Assembly: GCF_007991215.1 (NCBI RefSeq)
Contig: NZ_BJXX01000013.1
Coordinates: 80,043-144,042 of the forward strand
Length of the DNA: 64,000 bases
Direction: 5' to 3'
Source: Aneurinibacillus danicus
GTDB taxonomy: Bacteria > Bacillota > Bacilli > Aneurinibacillales > Aneurinibacillaceae
A program made the position numbers and the translations under genes. The notes beneath the pieces were generated by a model that saw only the letters and a list, made by a program, of their open reading frames with translations, was not told the DNA's origin and did not search any database. Numbering within the stretch: the stretch's first letter is position 1; every line of letters begins with the position of its first letter. This document shows, one piece after another, positions 16,915 through 25,141 of this stretch.

Positions 16915-18414
16915 TCAGAAACGGATCGCAAGTTGAATCAACGTACGCACCGCTACGCCGGTAGCGCCGGCCGGATTATGCCCTTTGTCCTTGTCTGTCG
17001 TGGCCGTACCTGCGATATCAAGGTGAACCCACGGGGTATCCTCGGCGAATGCCCCGATGAAGATTCCTCCCTGAATGCAGCCGGCCGGACGTCCGGCGTC
17101 ATTTTTCAGGTCTGCGATTTCACTCTTAATGTATTCCTGGTACTCCTCGAAATTCGGCAGCTGCCATACCCTCTCTCCTGCGATACGCGCCGCTGCTTTC
17201 ACGTCTTCGAGCCACTCTTCGTTATTCGTAATGACGCCGGTAGCCGCGTATCCGAGGGCGGAGATAACAGAGCCTGTAAGCGTCGCCACATCGACGAGCT
17301 TGGTCGCGCCGAGATGCTTTGCATACGCTACGCCGTCAGCCAGAATAAGGCGTCCTTCCGCGTCCGTATGTACCACCTCGATCGTTTTTCCGGAGAAGGA
17401 AGTAATGACATCAGCCGGTTTTAAGTTATTGCCAGAAATCATGTTTTCACACGTCGGGATTACGGCGATTACGTTAACATGTGGCTGTAGCGCACCGATA
17501 CCGTCCATCGCGGCGATAACGGCGGCCGCCCCGGCCATGTCCGTTTTCATCTCTCCCATATTTTCGTCTGGCTTCACCTGGATGCCTCCAGTATCAAACG
17601 TAATTCCTTTTCCAACGTATCCCAGCACCTCTTTGCTATCGGATGCGCCGTTATATTTCATCACGATCATCTTCGGCTCATTGGCGCTCGCCTGACCTAC
17701 GCTTAGCAGCGCACCCATCCCAAGCTCTTCAAGCTCCGCTTTGTTTAACACTTTCACTTCCATATTACGGCGATGCGCCACTTCGCGCGCCCGCTCCGCC
17801 AGAATAGCCGGCGTCATCTTGTTGCCCGGCTCATTGACCAGATCGCGCGCGAGATTGGTTGCGTACGCGGCCACATCGGCCCGCTCGAGACCGGCCTGAA
17901 TGGCGCTTTGTTCAAGATCATCACTAACGACCAGAATAAATTCTTCGATTTTGGAAGGCTGTTCGTCGCGCTTTTTATAGCCCGCGAATGTATAGGTGCC
18001 AAGCTCCACACCTTCTACGACACCCTGAACAATATCGACCGGATTCCAAAATCGTTTTTCTACGTAATAGTTCGAGACGCCAAACGTTATGTTTTTGATG
18101 CCACGTTTTTGTGCATAGCGGGCGGCAATACCGATAGCATCGCGTACTTTAGCGACCGTCAGCTCTTTTTCTTTGCCTAACCCAAGCACAATCGTACGCT
18201 TGGCGGGAATTTTACCCCAGTTGTGCAGTAGGGTGACTTCTCCGAAGGTTCCCCGGATTTCTTTTTCCGCAATAAGCTGTGAAATGCGGTGTTCAAGGGC
18301 TGTATCGACGGTTTTTGCGTATCCTTTCACCGTATCCTGATCTTCACAGTATGTGACGATGAGACAATCGGCTGCAATGGAAGAAATCGTTTCCGTTGAG
18401 ATTTTTACTTTCAT
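16915..18414 (-). CDS. pepA: leucyl aminopeptidase (M17)
   Basis: A 499-residue cytosolic dinuclear metallopeptidase that removes N-terminal residues from peptides. The C-terminal catalytic domain shows GKGITFDTGGIQVKP (with its lysine and aspartate), MKTDMAGAAAV, and the signature NTDAEGRL variant HTDAEGRLILADG. Length and domain order match PepA: a macro-like N-terminal domain of about 170 residues, then the peptidase. It is monocistronic, with a terminator on each side. Confidence 0.95.
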   Translation of the reverse strand: MKVKISTETISSIAADCLIVTYCEDQDTVKGYAKTVDTALEHRISQLIAEKEIRGTFGEVTLLHNWGKIPAKRTIVLGLGKEKELTVAKVRDAIGIAARYAQKRGIKNITFGVSNYYVEKRFWNPVDIVQGVVEGVELGTYTFAGYKKRDEQPSKIEEFILVVSDDLEQSAIQAGLERADVAAYATNLARDLVNEPGNKMTPAILAERAREVAHRRNMEVKVLNKAELEELGMGALLSVGQASANEPKMIVMKYNGASDSKEVLGYVGKGITFDTGGIQVKPDENMGEMKTDMAGAAAVIAAMDGIGALQPHVNVIAVIPTCENMISGNNLKPADVITSFSGKTIEVVHTDAEGRLILADGVAYAKHLGATKLVDVATLTGSVISALGYAATGVITNNEEWLEDVKAAARIAGERVWQLPNFEEYQEYIKSEIADLKNDAGRPAGCIQGGIFIGAFAEDTPWVHLDIAGTATTDKDKGHNPAGATGVAVRTLIQLAIRF

Positions 18415-18472
18415 GGTCTACCTCCGCAAGTCAAAATGTACTCCCTGTTAGTATGCGACAACCAAAACGTAA

Positions 18473-18500
18473 AAAAGCATACTTCGAGTGAAGTATGCTT
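18473..18500 (-). terminator. terminator of the 18540 gene
   Basis: On the minus strand AAGCATACTTC-ACTC-GAAGTATGCTT is followed by TTTT, separating this gene from pepA downstream. Confidence 0.85.
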
Positions 18501-18539
18501 AACATATTCTCCAAATGGAAAGCGGTTTCCTGCTTTCTG

Positions 18540-19139
18540 CTACACTTCCAGCATAATCATTTCTTGCTGCAGCACGGCAAGCTTCTCTTTACATCTGGCA
18601 ATGGTCTCTGCATCTCCCGCATCCATTGCTTCGTGCAGTACGGCAAGCTCGTAGTCAATCTCAAGTGTCAATACCGGAATCCGTTCTTCAGCGTCGCGGC
18701 GGCGAAACGCTGCCATCACTTCTTCCATAGAAACAGAGCACTCCTTTTCAAATATGACTTCTTTGGAGGCGCCGGAAATTTTGATAATTTGTTCGGCCTC
18801 CCCGTAACGGATTTTCTGAACAACCAATTGTCCGCCAGAAAATACTTTAACGATCGCGTGCCCCTTCGCCTGTTCAATGAAATGCTGTAGAACTTTCTCG
18901 AACCGCGGGTCGGCTATATTGTAATGGCGGTCGCGCAAGCGATAGCGCGCGCCGATTCTACGGAAGGTAAGCCAGTGTGTTTCATGTTCCGCCTCGACGG
19001 AGAGGGTAAAATATTTCTTTGTTTCTTTCCAGGCGACTCTCATGCCCGCTTCGACGAGTAGTGCGACCAGTTCCTGTACCTGTTTCTCATTAAACCATAA
19101 AGCTACATCGCTATACTCAATTTGTTCAAACGCGTGCAT
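18540..19139 (-). CDS. hypothetical protein (possibly the group called non-ribosomal peptide synthetase module)
   Basis: A 199-residue soluble protein. The middle reads GHAIVKVFSGGQLVVQKIRYGEAEQI, and the C-terminus is an amphipathic helical pair with IDYELAVLHEAMDAGDAETI. The layout resembles, from memory, a Bacillales protein group labelled non-ribosomal peptide synthetase module although it has no synthetase domain. ATG at 19139 follows GGAGGGG; an in-frame GTG 18 bases earlier has no separate site. It is monocistronic with its own terminator. Function unknown. Confidence 0.75.
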   Translation of the reverse strand: MHAFEQIEYSDVALWFNEKQVQELVALLVEAGMRVAWKETKKYFTLSVEAEHETHWLTFRRIGARYRLRDRHYNIADPRFEKVLQHFIEQAKGHAIVKVFSGGQLVVQKIRYGEAEQIIKISGASKEVIFEKECSVSMEEVMAAFRRRDAEERIPVLTLEIDYELAVLHEAMDAGDAETIARCKEKLAVLQQEMIMLEV

Positions 19140-19327
19140 TGCCACCCCTCCGTTCACGGAATTTTTAGAATATTATTTTTATTAAAGTTATTATATCGTA
19201 AATTCTGCATAAAAGCAACTTGTTTTTATTGTTAATACGGGTTGTTAACATCTTATGCTGCATATGGTACGATGAGAACAGTTTGGCCGCTCCTATGCAA
19301 AACGCTGGCAGGAAAGGATGTGTACTT

Positions 19328-19954
19328 ATGAATTTTGACGGCTTTACTCAAGAGGATTTTGCTATATTTACAATCGAGGGCCTTGATGCTCGCATGGCAG
19401 CGATTCGGGAACGGATTCAACCGAAGTTTAGAGCGATCGGTGAAGAATTAAAGAACGACATTGCATTATCATTAGGAAACGAAATGTTTCTGCATATCGC
19501 CAAACATGCGCGGCGCACCGTGAACCCTCCGAAAGATTCGTGGCTTGCCATTTCTCATAACAAACGCGGATACAAAGCACACCCTCATTTTCAAGTTGGA
19601 CTTTTTGACGATCACGTTTTCATATGGTTGGCGTTCATTTACGAACTCCCATATAAAAAGGAGATTGCCCAAAAGTTTATCGATAATATCGACAGTGTAA
19701 AAGCGCTCATTCCGAAGGACTTTGTTATTTCGCTTGACCATACAAAAAAAGAGGCGGTTGCGGTAAGCGATGTAAGCAGCAAAGAGTTTGAAGGGATGCT
19801 TGATCGCTTCCGTAACGTTAAAAAAGCTGAATTTCTTGTTGGACGTCATATAAAGGCGGGCGATCCGATACTTAAGGACGGAAACGAATTTTTACATAGT
19901 GCAAAGAGTACAATTGAAACACTGCTGCCGCTGTATCGGCTTTCTCTGACATAA
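19328..19954 (+). CDS. yktB: DUF1054 family protein YktB
   Basis: A 208-residue soluble protein. Stretches such as NFDGFTQEDFAIFTIEGLDARM, HPHFQVGLFDDHVFIWLAFIYE and GRHIKAGDPIL match the YktB/DUF1054 family of Bacillales, whose role is not established. ATG at 19328 follows GGAAAGGATG. In B. subtilis yktB lies close to speA and the SR1 RNA gene. Here speA follows about 1.3 kb later and SR1P about 4 kb later, so the neighbourhood is conserved with insertions. Confidence 0.9.
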   Translation: MNFDGFTQEDFAIFTIEGLDARMAAIRERIQPKFRAIGEELKNDIALSLGNEMFLHIAKHARRTVNPPKDSWLAISHNKRGYKAHPHFQVGLFDDHVFIWLAFIYELPYKKEIAQKFIDNIDSVKALIPKDFVISLDHTKKEAVAVSDVSSKEFEGMLDRFRNVKKAEFLVGRHIKAGDPILKDGNEFLHSAKSTIETLLPLYRLSLT

Positions 19955-19985
19955 TAAGAAAAACTTGCTTACAAATGGAGGGAAA

Positions 19986-20013
19986 AAAGAGTTGGGAATG
20001 CGTCTCCCAACCC
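19986..20013 (-). terminator. terminator of the nitronate monooxygenase-like gene
   Basis: On the minus strand GGGTTGGGAGACGCATTCCCAAC folds into a hairpin followed by TCTTTTTT. Confidence 0.85.
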
Positions 20014-20020
20014 TTCTCTC

Positions 20021-20998
20021 TTATCCGCGCACCCTGGCGCCGAAAATCGCATCCAACCGTTTGCGTTCTTCTTCCGCCTGTGCAATCATCTCATCAAACA
20101 GCTTTTGCACTGTTGGCACATCATTAATCAGGCCAATGACCTGACCGGCCCAGCCGTACCCCGTCGCTTCGCTGCCATTATAGATATACTCCCGATTCGC
20201 TCTTCCGCTAATCATATCCTTCAAGTCATCATATGTCGCGCCTTCCTTCTCCCGCTCAATAATGTTCAATGCGTGAGCCGTCTTCAAGACGCGGCCTGGC
20301 GCTCCCAGCGTACGCTTAATGATGACTGTGTCCGTCTCTTTGCCGGCAAGAATCGCCTGCTTGTACGCTTCGCTTGCATGTACGCATTCTTGAGTGGCAA
20401 TGAAGCGGGTTCCCATCTCGATACCTTCAGCGCCAAGTGCAAGCGCTGCTAATAAGCCGCGTCCGTTACCGATGCCACCGCTCGCCAGCACCGGAATTGA
20501 AACAGACTCGACCACGCGCGGAATCAATACCATCGTGCCGATGTCTTCTCGTCCCAGATGGCCGCCTCCTTCCTGTCCCACTGCCATAACCGCATCCGCA
20601 CCCAGCTCTTCCGCTTTTTGCGCTTGCCTTACACCGGCTACCAGAACGAGCGTACGGATATTTTCCCCTTTAATTCTCTCGAAAATCGGTTTCGGATTAC
20701 CGCCGGTGATGGAGATGGCAGGCACCTTCTCTTCAATAGCCACTTCCAGCAGTTCTTCATACGGCCGACCGTGCTGTCCAATGGCAAAATTAACGCCGAA
20801 CGGCTTGTCGGTCAATGTGCGGACTTTGCGGATTTCTTCTCTCACTTTCTCCGGCGTACCGAGCGTCATTGCGGTAATCTGCCCTAACCCTCCGGCATTG
20901 GAGACGGCTGCGGCCAGCTCCGCATACGCCAGGTAAGCCAGGCCGCCCTGAACGATTGGATATTGAATGCCAAAAATTTCGGTTACACGCGTTTTCAT
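20021..20998 (-). CDS. nitronate monooxygenase / FabK-like FMN oxidoreductase
   Basis: A 325-residue TIM-barrel flavoprotein of the 2-nitropropane dioxygenase superfamily. Key stretches are the N-terminal PIVQGGLAYLAYAELAAAVSNAGGLG, AISITGGNPKP, the active-site histidine in GQEGGGHLGRED, and the FMN phosphate site in LASGGIGNGRGLLAALALGAEGIEMGTRF. Both nitronate monooxygenases and FabK-type enoyl-ACP reductases share this pattern. Since fabI is present at 32 kb, nitronate or another small-molecule oxidation is more likely than an essential fatty acid role. It stands alone, divergent from speA. Confidence 0.88.
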   Translation of the reverse strand: MKTRVTEIFGIQYPIVQGGLAYLAYAELAAAVSNAGGLGQITAMTLGTPEKVREEIRKVRTLTDKPFGVNFAIGQHGRPYEELLEVAIEEKVPAISITGGNPKPIFERIKGENIRTLVLVAGVRQAQKAEELGADAVMAVGQEGGGHLGREDIGTMVLIPRVVESVSIPVLASGGIGNGRGLLAALALGAEGIEMGTRFIATQECVHASEAYKQAILAGKETDTVIIKRTLGAPGRVLKTAHALNIIEREKEGATYDDLKDMISGRANREYIYNGSEATGYGWAGQVIGLINDVPTVQKLFDEMIAQAEEERKRLDAIFGARVRG

Positions 20999-21230
20999 GT
21001 ATTCTCTCCCTCTCCTTTGTTCATAAGCCTATAGTGTTTATTCGCGCTCCCTGTATAAAAATCCTTTTTAAATTTTATGAACAGTAGAAATTTAAGAAAT
21101 ACGCAAGAATTTGTTTCTGCCGGAAGAGAATGATTTAAATCGGAAAGACATTTTGATATACTCAATATGTTTGTAATGATGTATCGCACCGCAGCAGGCG
21201 GCACCACATACAGAAATGGGGAATGCTCTT

Positions 21231-22700
21231 ATGGACCAATCAAAAACGCCCCTGTTTACGGGGCTGTTGGAACACGCCCGGCGAAATCCGATTCAGTTTC
21301 ACATCCCGGGTCACAAAAAAGGAAGCGGGATGCTTCCAGAGTTCCGCGATTTTATCGGGCAGAATGCGCTGTCTATCGACTTAATCAATATCGCCCCGCT
21401 CGATGATCTGCACCATCCAAAAGGCATAATTAAAGAAGCGCAGGAATTGGCTGCAGAAGCTTTCGGCGCCGATTATACGTTTTTCTCCGTTCAGGGAACG
21501 AGCGGAGCCATTATGACAATGATTATGTCTGTTGTAGGACCGGGCGAGAAGATTATCGTCCCCCGCAACGTGCATAAATCGATTCTTTCGGGAATTATCT
21601 TTGCCGGTGCGATTCCGGTTTTCGTGCATCCGGTTATGGACCCTGACTTAGGCATTGCACACGGTGTTACGACAGAATCAGTACGCAAGGCACTGGAGCA
21701 GCATCCCACCGCTAAAGCGGTTCTTGTCATCAATCCGACTTACTTCGGCGTTGCCGCCAATTTGAAGGAAATTGTGGATTTGGTGCATGAGTATGGTATT
21801 CCGGTACTCGTCGATGAAGCGCATGGTGTTCACATTCACTTCCATGACGATATGCCGCTATCCGCGATGCAGGCCGGTGCCGATATGGCAGCAACCAGCG
21901 TACACAAACTGGGCGGCTCCATGACACAAAGCTCCGTTCTGAATGTGCGTGAAGGTCTGGTCTCAGCCAATCGCGTAAAATCGGTTATCAGCATGCTGAC
22001 GACCACATCGACTTCGTATCTGTTGCTGGCATCTCTGGATGCGGCACGCCGCGAACTGGTAGAGCACGGCAAAGAAATGATGGACAAGGTACTGGAGCTG
22101 GCCGCATACGCCCGGGATGAGATTAACGATATCCCCGGCCTTCGCTGTGTAGGCAAAGAGATTCTCGGCAGCCCCGCCACGTATGATATGGATTTATCCA
22201 AGCTCATTATCCGTGTACGCGGCATCGGACTTACCGGCCATCAGGTGGAAGTATGGCTGCGCGAAAAATACAATATTGAAGTCGAGCTGAGCGATTTATA
22301 CAACATTCTGTGTATTATCACGCCGGGCGACTCGATTCTGACAGTGACGACCCTTGTACAGGCGCTTCGTGAGTTGGCCCGCATCCAGATGGGCAAGGAT
22401 TCGATGAAGCCCCTGACCGTTCATCTGCCAAAAATTCCGGCGCTCTCACTTTCGCCACGCGAGGCCTTCTATTCGGAGACTGAGATTATCCCGATTCGCG
22501 AAGCAGCAGGCCGAATTATGGCCGAATTCATCATGGTCTATCCTCCTGGAATCCCAATTGTGCTTCCAGGTGAAGTCATGACGCAGGACAATATTGACTA
22601 CATTCTTAAAAACATCGAAGCCGGTCTCCCGGTTCAAGGTCCTGAGGACGAATCGCTTCAAACCATCAAAGTTATCAAACGTACACAAGCGATTAAATAA
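21231..22700 (+). CDS. speA: arginine decarboxylase family, aspartate-aminotransferase-fold (SpeA type)
   Basis: A 489-residue PLP decarboxylase of the Orn/Lys/Arg group that makes agmatine for polyamine synthesis. Motifs are FHIPGHKKGSGM at the N-terminus, VQGTSGA, VDEAHGVHIHF (cofactor aspartate), and the PLP lysine in TSVHKLGGSMTQSS. Lysine specificity cannot be excluded. I choose the ATG at 21231 (MDQSKTPLFTGLL), with GGGGA 8 bases before, because it matches the start of B. subtilis SpeA; an ATG 15 bases upstream lacks a ribosome site. With speD it covers two steps of spermidine supply. Confidence 0.92.
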   Translation: MDQSKTPLFTGLLEHARRNPIQFHIPGHKKGSGMLPEFRDFIGQNALSIDLINIAPLDDLHHPKGIIKEAQELAAEAFGADYTFFSVQGTSGAIMTMIMSVVGPGEKIIVPRNVHKSILSGIIFAGAIPVFVHPVMDPDLGIAHGVTTESVRKALEQHPTAKAVLVINPTYFGVAANLKEIVDLVHEYGIPVLVDEAHGVHIHFHDDMPLSAMQAGADMAATSVHKLGGSMTQSSVLNVREGLVSANRVKSVISMLTTTSTSYLLLASLDAARRELVEHGKEMMDKVLELAAYARDEINDIPGLRCVGKEILGSPATYDMDLSKLIIRVRGIGLTGHQVEVWLREKYNIEVELSDLYNILCIITPGDSILTVTTLVQALRELARIQMGKDSMKPLTVHLPKIPALSLSPREAFYSETEIIPIREAAGRIMAEFIMVYPPGIPIVLPGEVMTQDNIDYILKNIEAGLPVQGPEDESLQTIKVIKRTQAIK

Positions 22701-22704
22701 GGAG

Positions 22705-22745
22705 ACAGGGGCTGTTTCATAAGCAGGTGAAACAGCCCCTGTACT
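22705..22745 (+). terminator. terminator of speA
   Basis: ACAGGGGCTGTTTCA and its exact complement form a 15-bp stem around TAAGCAGG, 5 bases after the stop. The T-run is short. Confidence 0.8.
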
Positions 22746-22786
22746 ATTTCATCAAAACAACGAAATCGAACAATTGGGATAAAAAC

Positions 22787-22826
22787 ACAAAGGCTGTACC
22801 CTTCCTATATAAAAGTACAGCCTTTA
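22787..22826 (-). terminator. terminator of the frameshifted secreted protein gene
   Basis: On the minus strand AAAGGCTGTAC ... GTACAGCCTTT is followed by GTGTTTTTATC, about 30 bases after the stop. Confidence 0.8.
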
Positions 22827-22857
22827 CGATTTATAGATATAACATTTAAAGTGCTAT

Positions 22858-23516
22858 CTATTGATGTGGAATATTAATCCAAGTTTTCGCTGTATTCCAT
22901 GGATAGTTGTATGAAGTCGATTCAAAACGATATTGAACCGTTTGCTTACTTGGGATTTTCAAATCGGAATTAAATCCTATTACATGAAAGAATCCATCTA
23001 CAATACGGTCGCCTTCATAATCAATGGAATATTGATTCCAAGAGTAGTCTGGATTGCCATATGTAATTTGTTCATTACCTAACCATTGAGTATCTGAACC
23101 AAACCCTTCTTCTACAACACCAATTTCAGTGTATCCTGTTACAGCAGGAGCTGTTAAGTCGCCATAAATATACTTATGGCCGTTCGGCTCGTCCCATGCA
23201 ATTTGATTAATGTATAGAGCTGTAACAGGCGGTGCAGAGCCAAATGCACTAACAGCAGATGGCTGCACTTCTTTTCTGACTTCTTTTTCAGCTTTTGCAC
23301 GCATTTCTTCCTTGATTTTAGTTGATTCCTCCGGCGTTACCTGTTTAATGTCCAAGTTCGGATATTTCTTCTTTGCATCTTTTTCAAAACATTCAATTAT
23401 CGATAGTTCCTTATCGGCGTTATCTTTTTTTCTATTTTTGTAGCAGCTTGGGCAATACCAGAGATACTGAAACACATTAAAGTTGCAAGAATGGAAAGCT
23501 TGAACTTTTTCTTCAT
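22858..23516 (-). CDS. secreted protein split by an apparent -1 frameshift
   Basis: The ATG at 23516, 7 bases after GGAGG, opens a clear signal peptide (MKKKFKLSILATLMCFSISG, cleavage likely after AQA), but this frame stops at 23397. A -1 shift at A-AAA-AAG (23430-23424) joins it to a 188-codon frame reaching 22858. The joined product has 219 residues: signal peptide, charged linker (about 30-90), then a beta-rich domain (TALYINQIAWDEPNG to WNTAKTWINIP). The domain faintly recalls the YolA/DUF4879 group, with low confidence. A programmed shift, phase variation in the A7 run, mutation or sequencing error could each explain the break. It is AT-rich and may be acquired. Confidence 0.7.
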
Positions 23517-23677
23517 TTTTTGTCCTCCCCCAAAATGGTTTAATACGGATTACAAAAACCATTATATAACATTTTTTAGAAATTTAAGTAAAAAAATCCA
23601 AAGAATACGAAAAATTCACTTGGATTTATCCGATGTTATTAATGGTAAGAAAAACAGTTAAGGGAAGGAGGTATAAA

Positions 23678-24097
23678 ATGGGTACAGGATACCTAAATGG
23701 TCGTTCCGATTTAGAAATGAGATCTGGTTACTTTTTTCTTCGCGCTTTCTATGGATATAAGGGAAAATATCAAGATTTTAAGGATGCAATGTTAAATGCC
23801 AAAGAACCCATAAATCCAGATAACGTTAAACAAGCATCTGAAGCAGATGCAAACTGGAAGCGTTCAAACGGAACTAGCGAACTGTTTGTTCAGGTAGAAG
23901 AAAGAGCCGGGGAGTTAGGTTTGTTGGATAAAAAAGCGTACCAACAAACAATGGAACGTCTTCGGCAGCGTTCCAAGAAGGATGCGTATATGTCTATTGA
24001 AGGACGAGGCATAAGTCAAAGCTTCAATCTTTCTCAAGCTTTCATTAATAGCAAATGGCGCACTGTTTCTGACTTGTACGAGCGTAACATGTTTTAA
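23678..24097 (+). CDS. hypothetical protein
   Basis: A 139-residue soluble, charged protein starting MGTGYLNGRSDLEMRSGYFF. It has a helical C-terminal half (DKKAYQQTMERLRQRSKKDAY, SQSFNLSQAFINSKW). ATG at 23678 follows an unusually strong AAGGGAAGGAGG site. There is no signal peptide or membrane segment, and I do not recognise the family. It is divergent from the frameshifted secreted protein and convergent with the SR1-like RNA, sharing its terminator. The low GC fits a recently gained gene. Confidence 0.75.
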   Translation: MGTGYLNGRSDLEMRSGYFFLRAFYGYKGKYQDFKDAMLNAKEPINPDNVKQASEADANWKRSNGTSELFVQVEERAGELGLLDKKAYQQTMERLRQRSKKDAYMSIEGRGISQSFNLSQAFINSKWRTVSDLYERNMF

Positions 24098-24114
24098 GAT
24101 CATCTTTACGTTAA

Positions 24115-24163
24115 AAGGGGCTGGCCTAAAAGTAAAAAAGAACTTTCGGGTCAGACCCTTTTT
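24115..24163. terminator. bidirectional terminator between the 23678 gene and the SR1-like RNA
   Basis: AAAAGGGGCTGGCC and GGGTCAGACCCTTTTTT pair with one mismatch. The plus strand ends in six T, the minus strand in TTTT, so it serves both converging transcripts. Confidence 0.75.
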
Positions 24164-24373
24164 TGGTGTGCGGTGTGTGTCAATTATTTACTTTCTTTGC
24201 AGGTGGGACAGTCGCTGCAAGATGCATACAGGACTTCCACTTTCTCATGCTCATAGTGCTCAATAATTTCTTCACAATGTTGACATACGATAGTACCCAT
24301 ATTATCATCCTCCGTTCATATATTCAAACAATTAATGATGTATATAAATCAAATATGCTTTTAATATGTTATG
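24130..24373 (-). ncRNA. SR1-like dual-function small RNA
   Basis: A transcript starting near 24373 (about 6 bases after the -10 box) and ending at the shared terminator would be roughly 240 nt and encode SR1P. In B. subtilis SR1 is a 205-nt RNA that base-pairs with ahrC mRNA and lies beside speA, as here. Ends are inferred from the promoter and terminator. Pairing with the argR mRNA of this genome has not been tested. Confidence 0.65.
24184..24300 (-). CDS. sr1P: GapA-binding peptide SR1P
   Basis: A 38-residue peptide, MGTIVCQHCEEIIEHYEHEK continuing to CPTCKESK. The MGTIVCQ-CE opening, HYEHEKVEVLY and the late cysteines match SR1P, the peptide encoded by the SR1 RNA of Bacillus, which binds glyceraldehyde-3-phosphate dehydrogenase GapA and supports RNA degradation. 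Four cysteines suggest a possible metal site. GGAGG lies 8 bases before the ATG. It is only 38 codons long, and the promoter, CcpN-like boxes and nearby speA support it. Confidence 0.88.
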   Translation of the reverse strand: MGTIVCQHCEEIIEHYEHEKVEVLYASCSDCPTCKESK

Positions 24374-24407
24374 TCATTAATATAATATGTCATACTAATT
24401 GCGTCAA
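24368..24407 (-). promoter_or_regulatory. SR1 promoter with two CcpN-like operators
   Basis: TTGACG (24407-24402), 17 bases, TATATT (24384-24379) form a good sigma-A promoter. TATGACATATT (24394-24384) fits the CcpN consensus TRTGHYATAYW inside the spacer. A second, weaker copy AATGACATAAC (24378-24368) lies over the start. CcpN represses SR1 on glucose in B. subtilis. The match is seen in sequence; repression is inferred. Confidence 0.65.
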
Positions 24408-24461
24408 CAGGTTTTTCTAAAAATTTTCGCCCTTTTTCACGACTATTTCTTTCATCCCATC

Positions 24462-24497
24462 AAAAAGACCTTCAGGAGAATCTCCCGAAGGTCTGGG
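24462..24497 (-). terminator. terminator of the DUF3055 gene
   Basis: On the minus strand AGACCTTCGGGAG ... CTCCTGAAGGTCT is followed by TTTTT. Confidence 0.85.
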
Positions 24498-24548
24498 TAT
24501 GCGTTTTTATTGCATAATGAGGTGTACATTCCACCGGACAATCAAATA

Positions 24549-24842
24549 CTAATATTGCGTTAATGCATGGTCAGTATGTGGAAGATGACCTTGCAGGAAC
24601 AAGGAAAGCTCATGCGCTTCCTCGTCATCAGCAATGGCGAATTTCTGCTTCAGAACCTCAATGTTTTGCGCATCTTCGGCACAGAGCAAAGAAGATCGCC
24701 CTGTTTGCATGCAAATCACCAGAGGCTTTCCAAAAAATTGATTCGTGTAAACGAGCCCGAAATCATAGCGGGCTTTCTCAGATGCAAAGCCGACAAAGTT
24801 CACTTTTGTCGTCTCTGACGTCTCATAAAGGCGCTCGAACAT
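24549..24842 (-). CDS. DUF3055 family protein
   Basis: A 97-residue cytosolic protein. The block NFVGFASEKARYDFGLVYTN followed by QFFGKPLVICMQTGRSSLLC fits the DUF3055 family of Bacillales, whose function is unknown. The C-terminus is helical and acidic. GGAGG precedes the ATG by a normal distance. It is monocistronic, with its own terminator, and sits between the SR1 RNA and the CcoG-like gene. Confidence 0.85.
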   Translation of the reverse strand: MFERLYETSETTKVNFVGFASEKARYDFGLVYTNQFFGKPLVICMQTGRSSLLCAEDAQNIEVLKQKFAIADDEEAHELSLFLQGHLPHTDHALTQY

Positions 24843-25141
24843 ATTTTAGAAACCTCCTTTGTATTTGCGTGAATTTACTGTCTATTTTATTGTATCATAA
24901 AAATTTGAACTGACAATTCCATTTTGAAGAAATAGGAAATGAGACACATGGTTTTGTCTATAGGGAAATTCCCCTGTTTTTTGTTTAAAATAATGAAGAA
25001 ATACCGCTAAAATACAGTTTTTTTAGGGGTCAAAAATCACAAATTATTCACTTCACTTCTGAGATCCCCTGTGCGACAATTTCAGTGTAATCACTTACTT
25101 TATAGAGAATTTAGGAAGAGAACCCCAAAGGAGTGTAGTCC
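24843..25141. other. intergenic region upstream of the CcoG-like gene
   Basis: About 300 bases without an open frame. It holds the ribosome site of the DUF3055 gene on the left and AAAGGAGTG for the CcoG-like gene on the right. I found no FNR-type palindrome. Confidence 0.5.

Noticed and set aside
21140..21230. Small CCGC/GCGG hairpin upstream of speA as riboswitch
   Set aside because: Only a 4-bp stem; too little structure to claim regulation.
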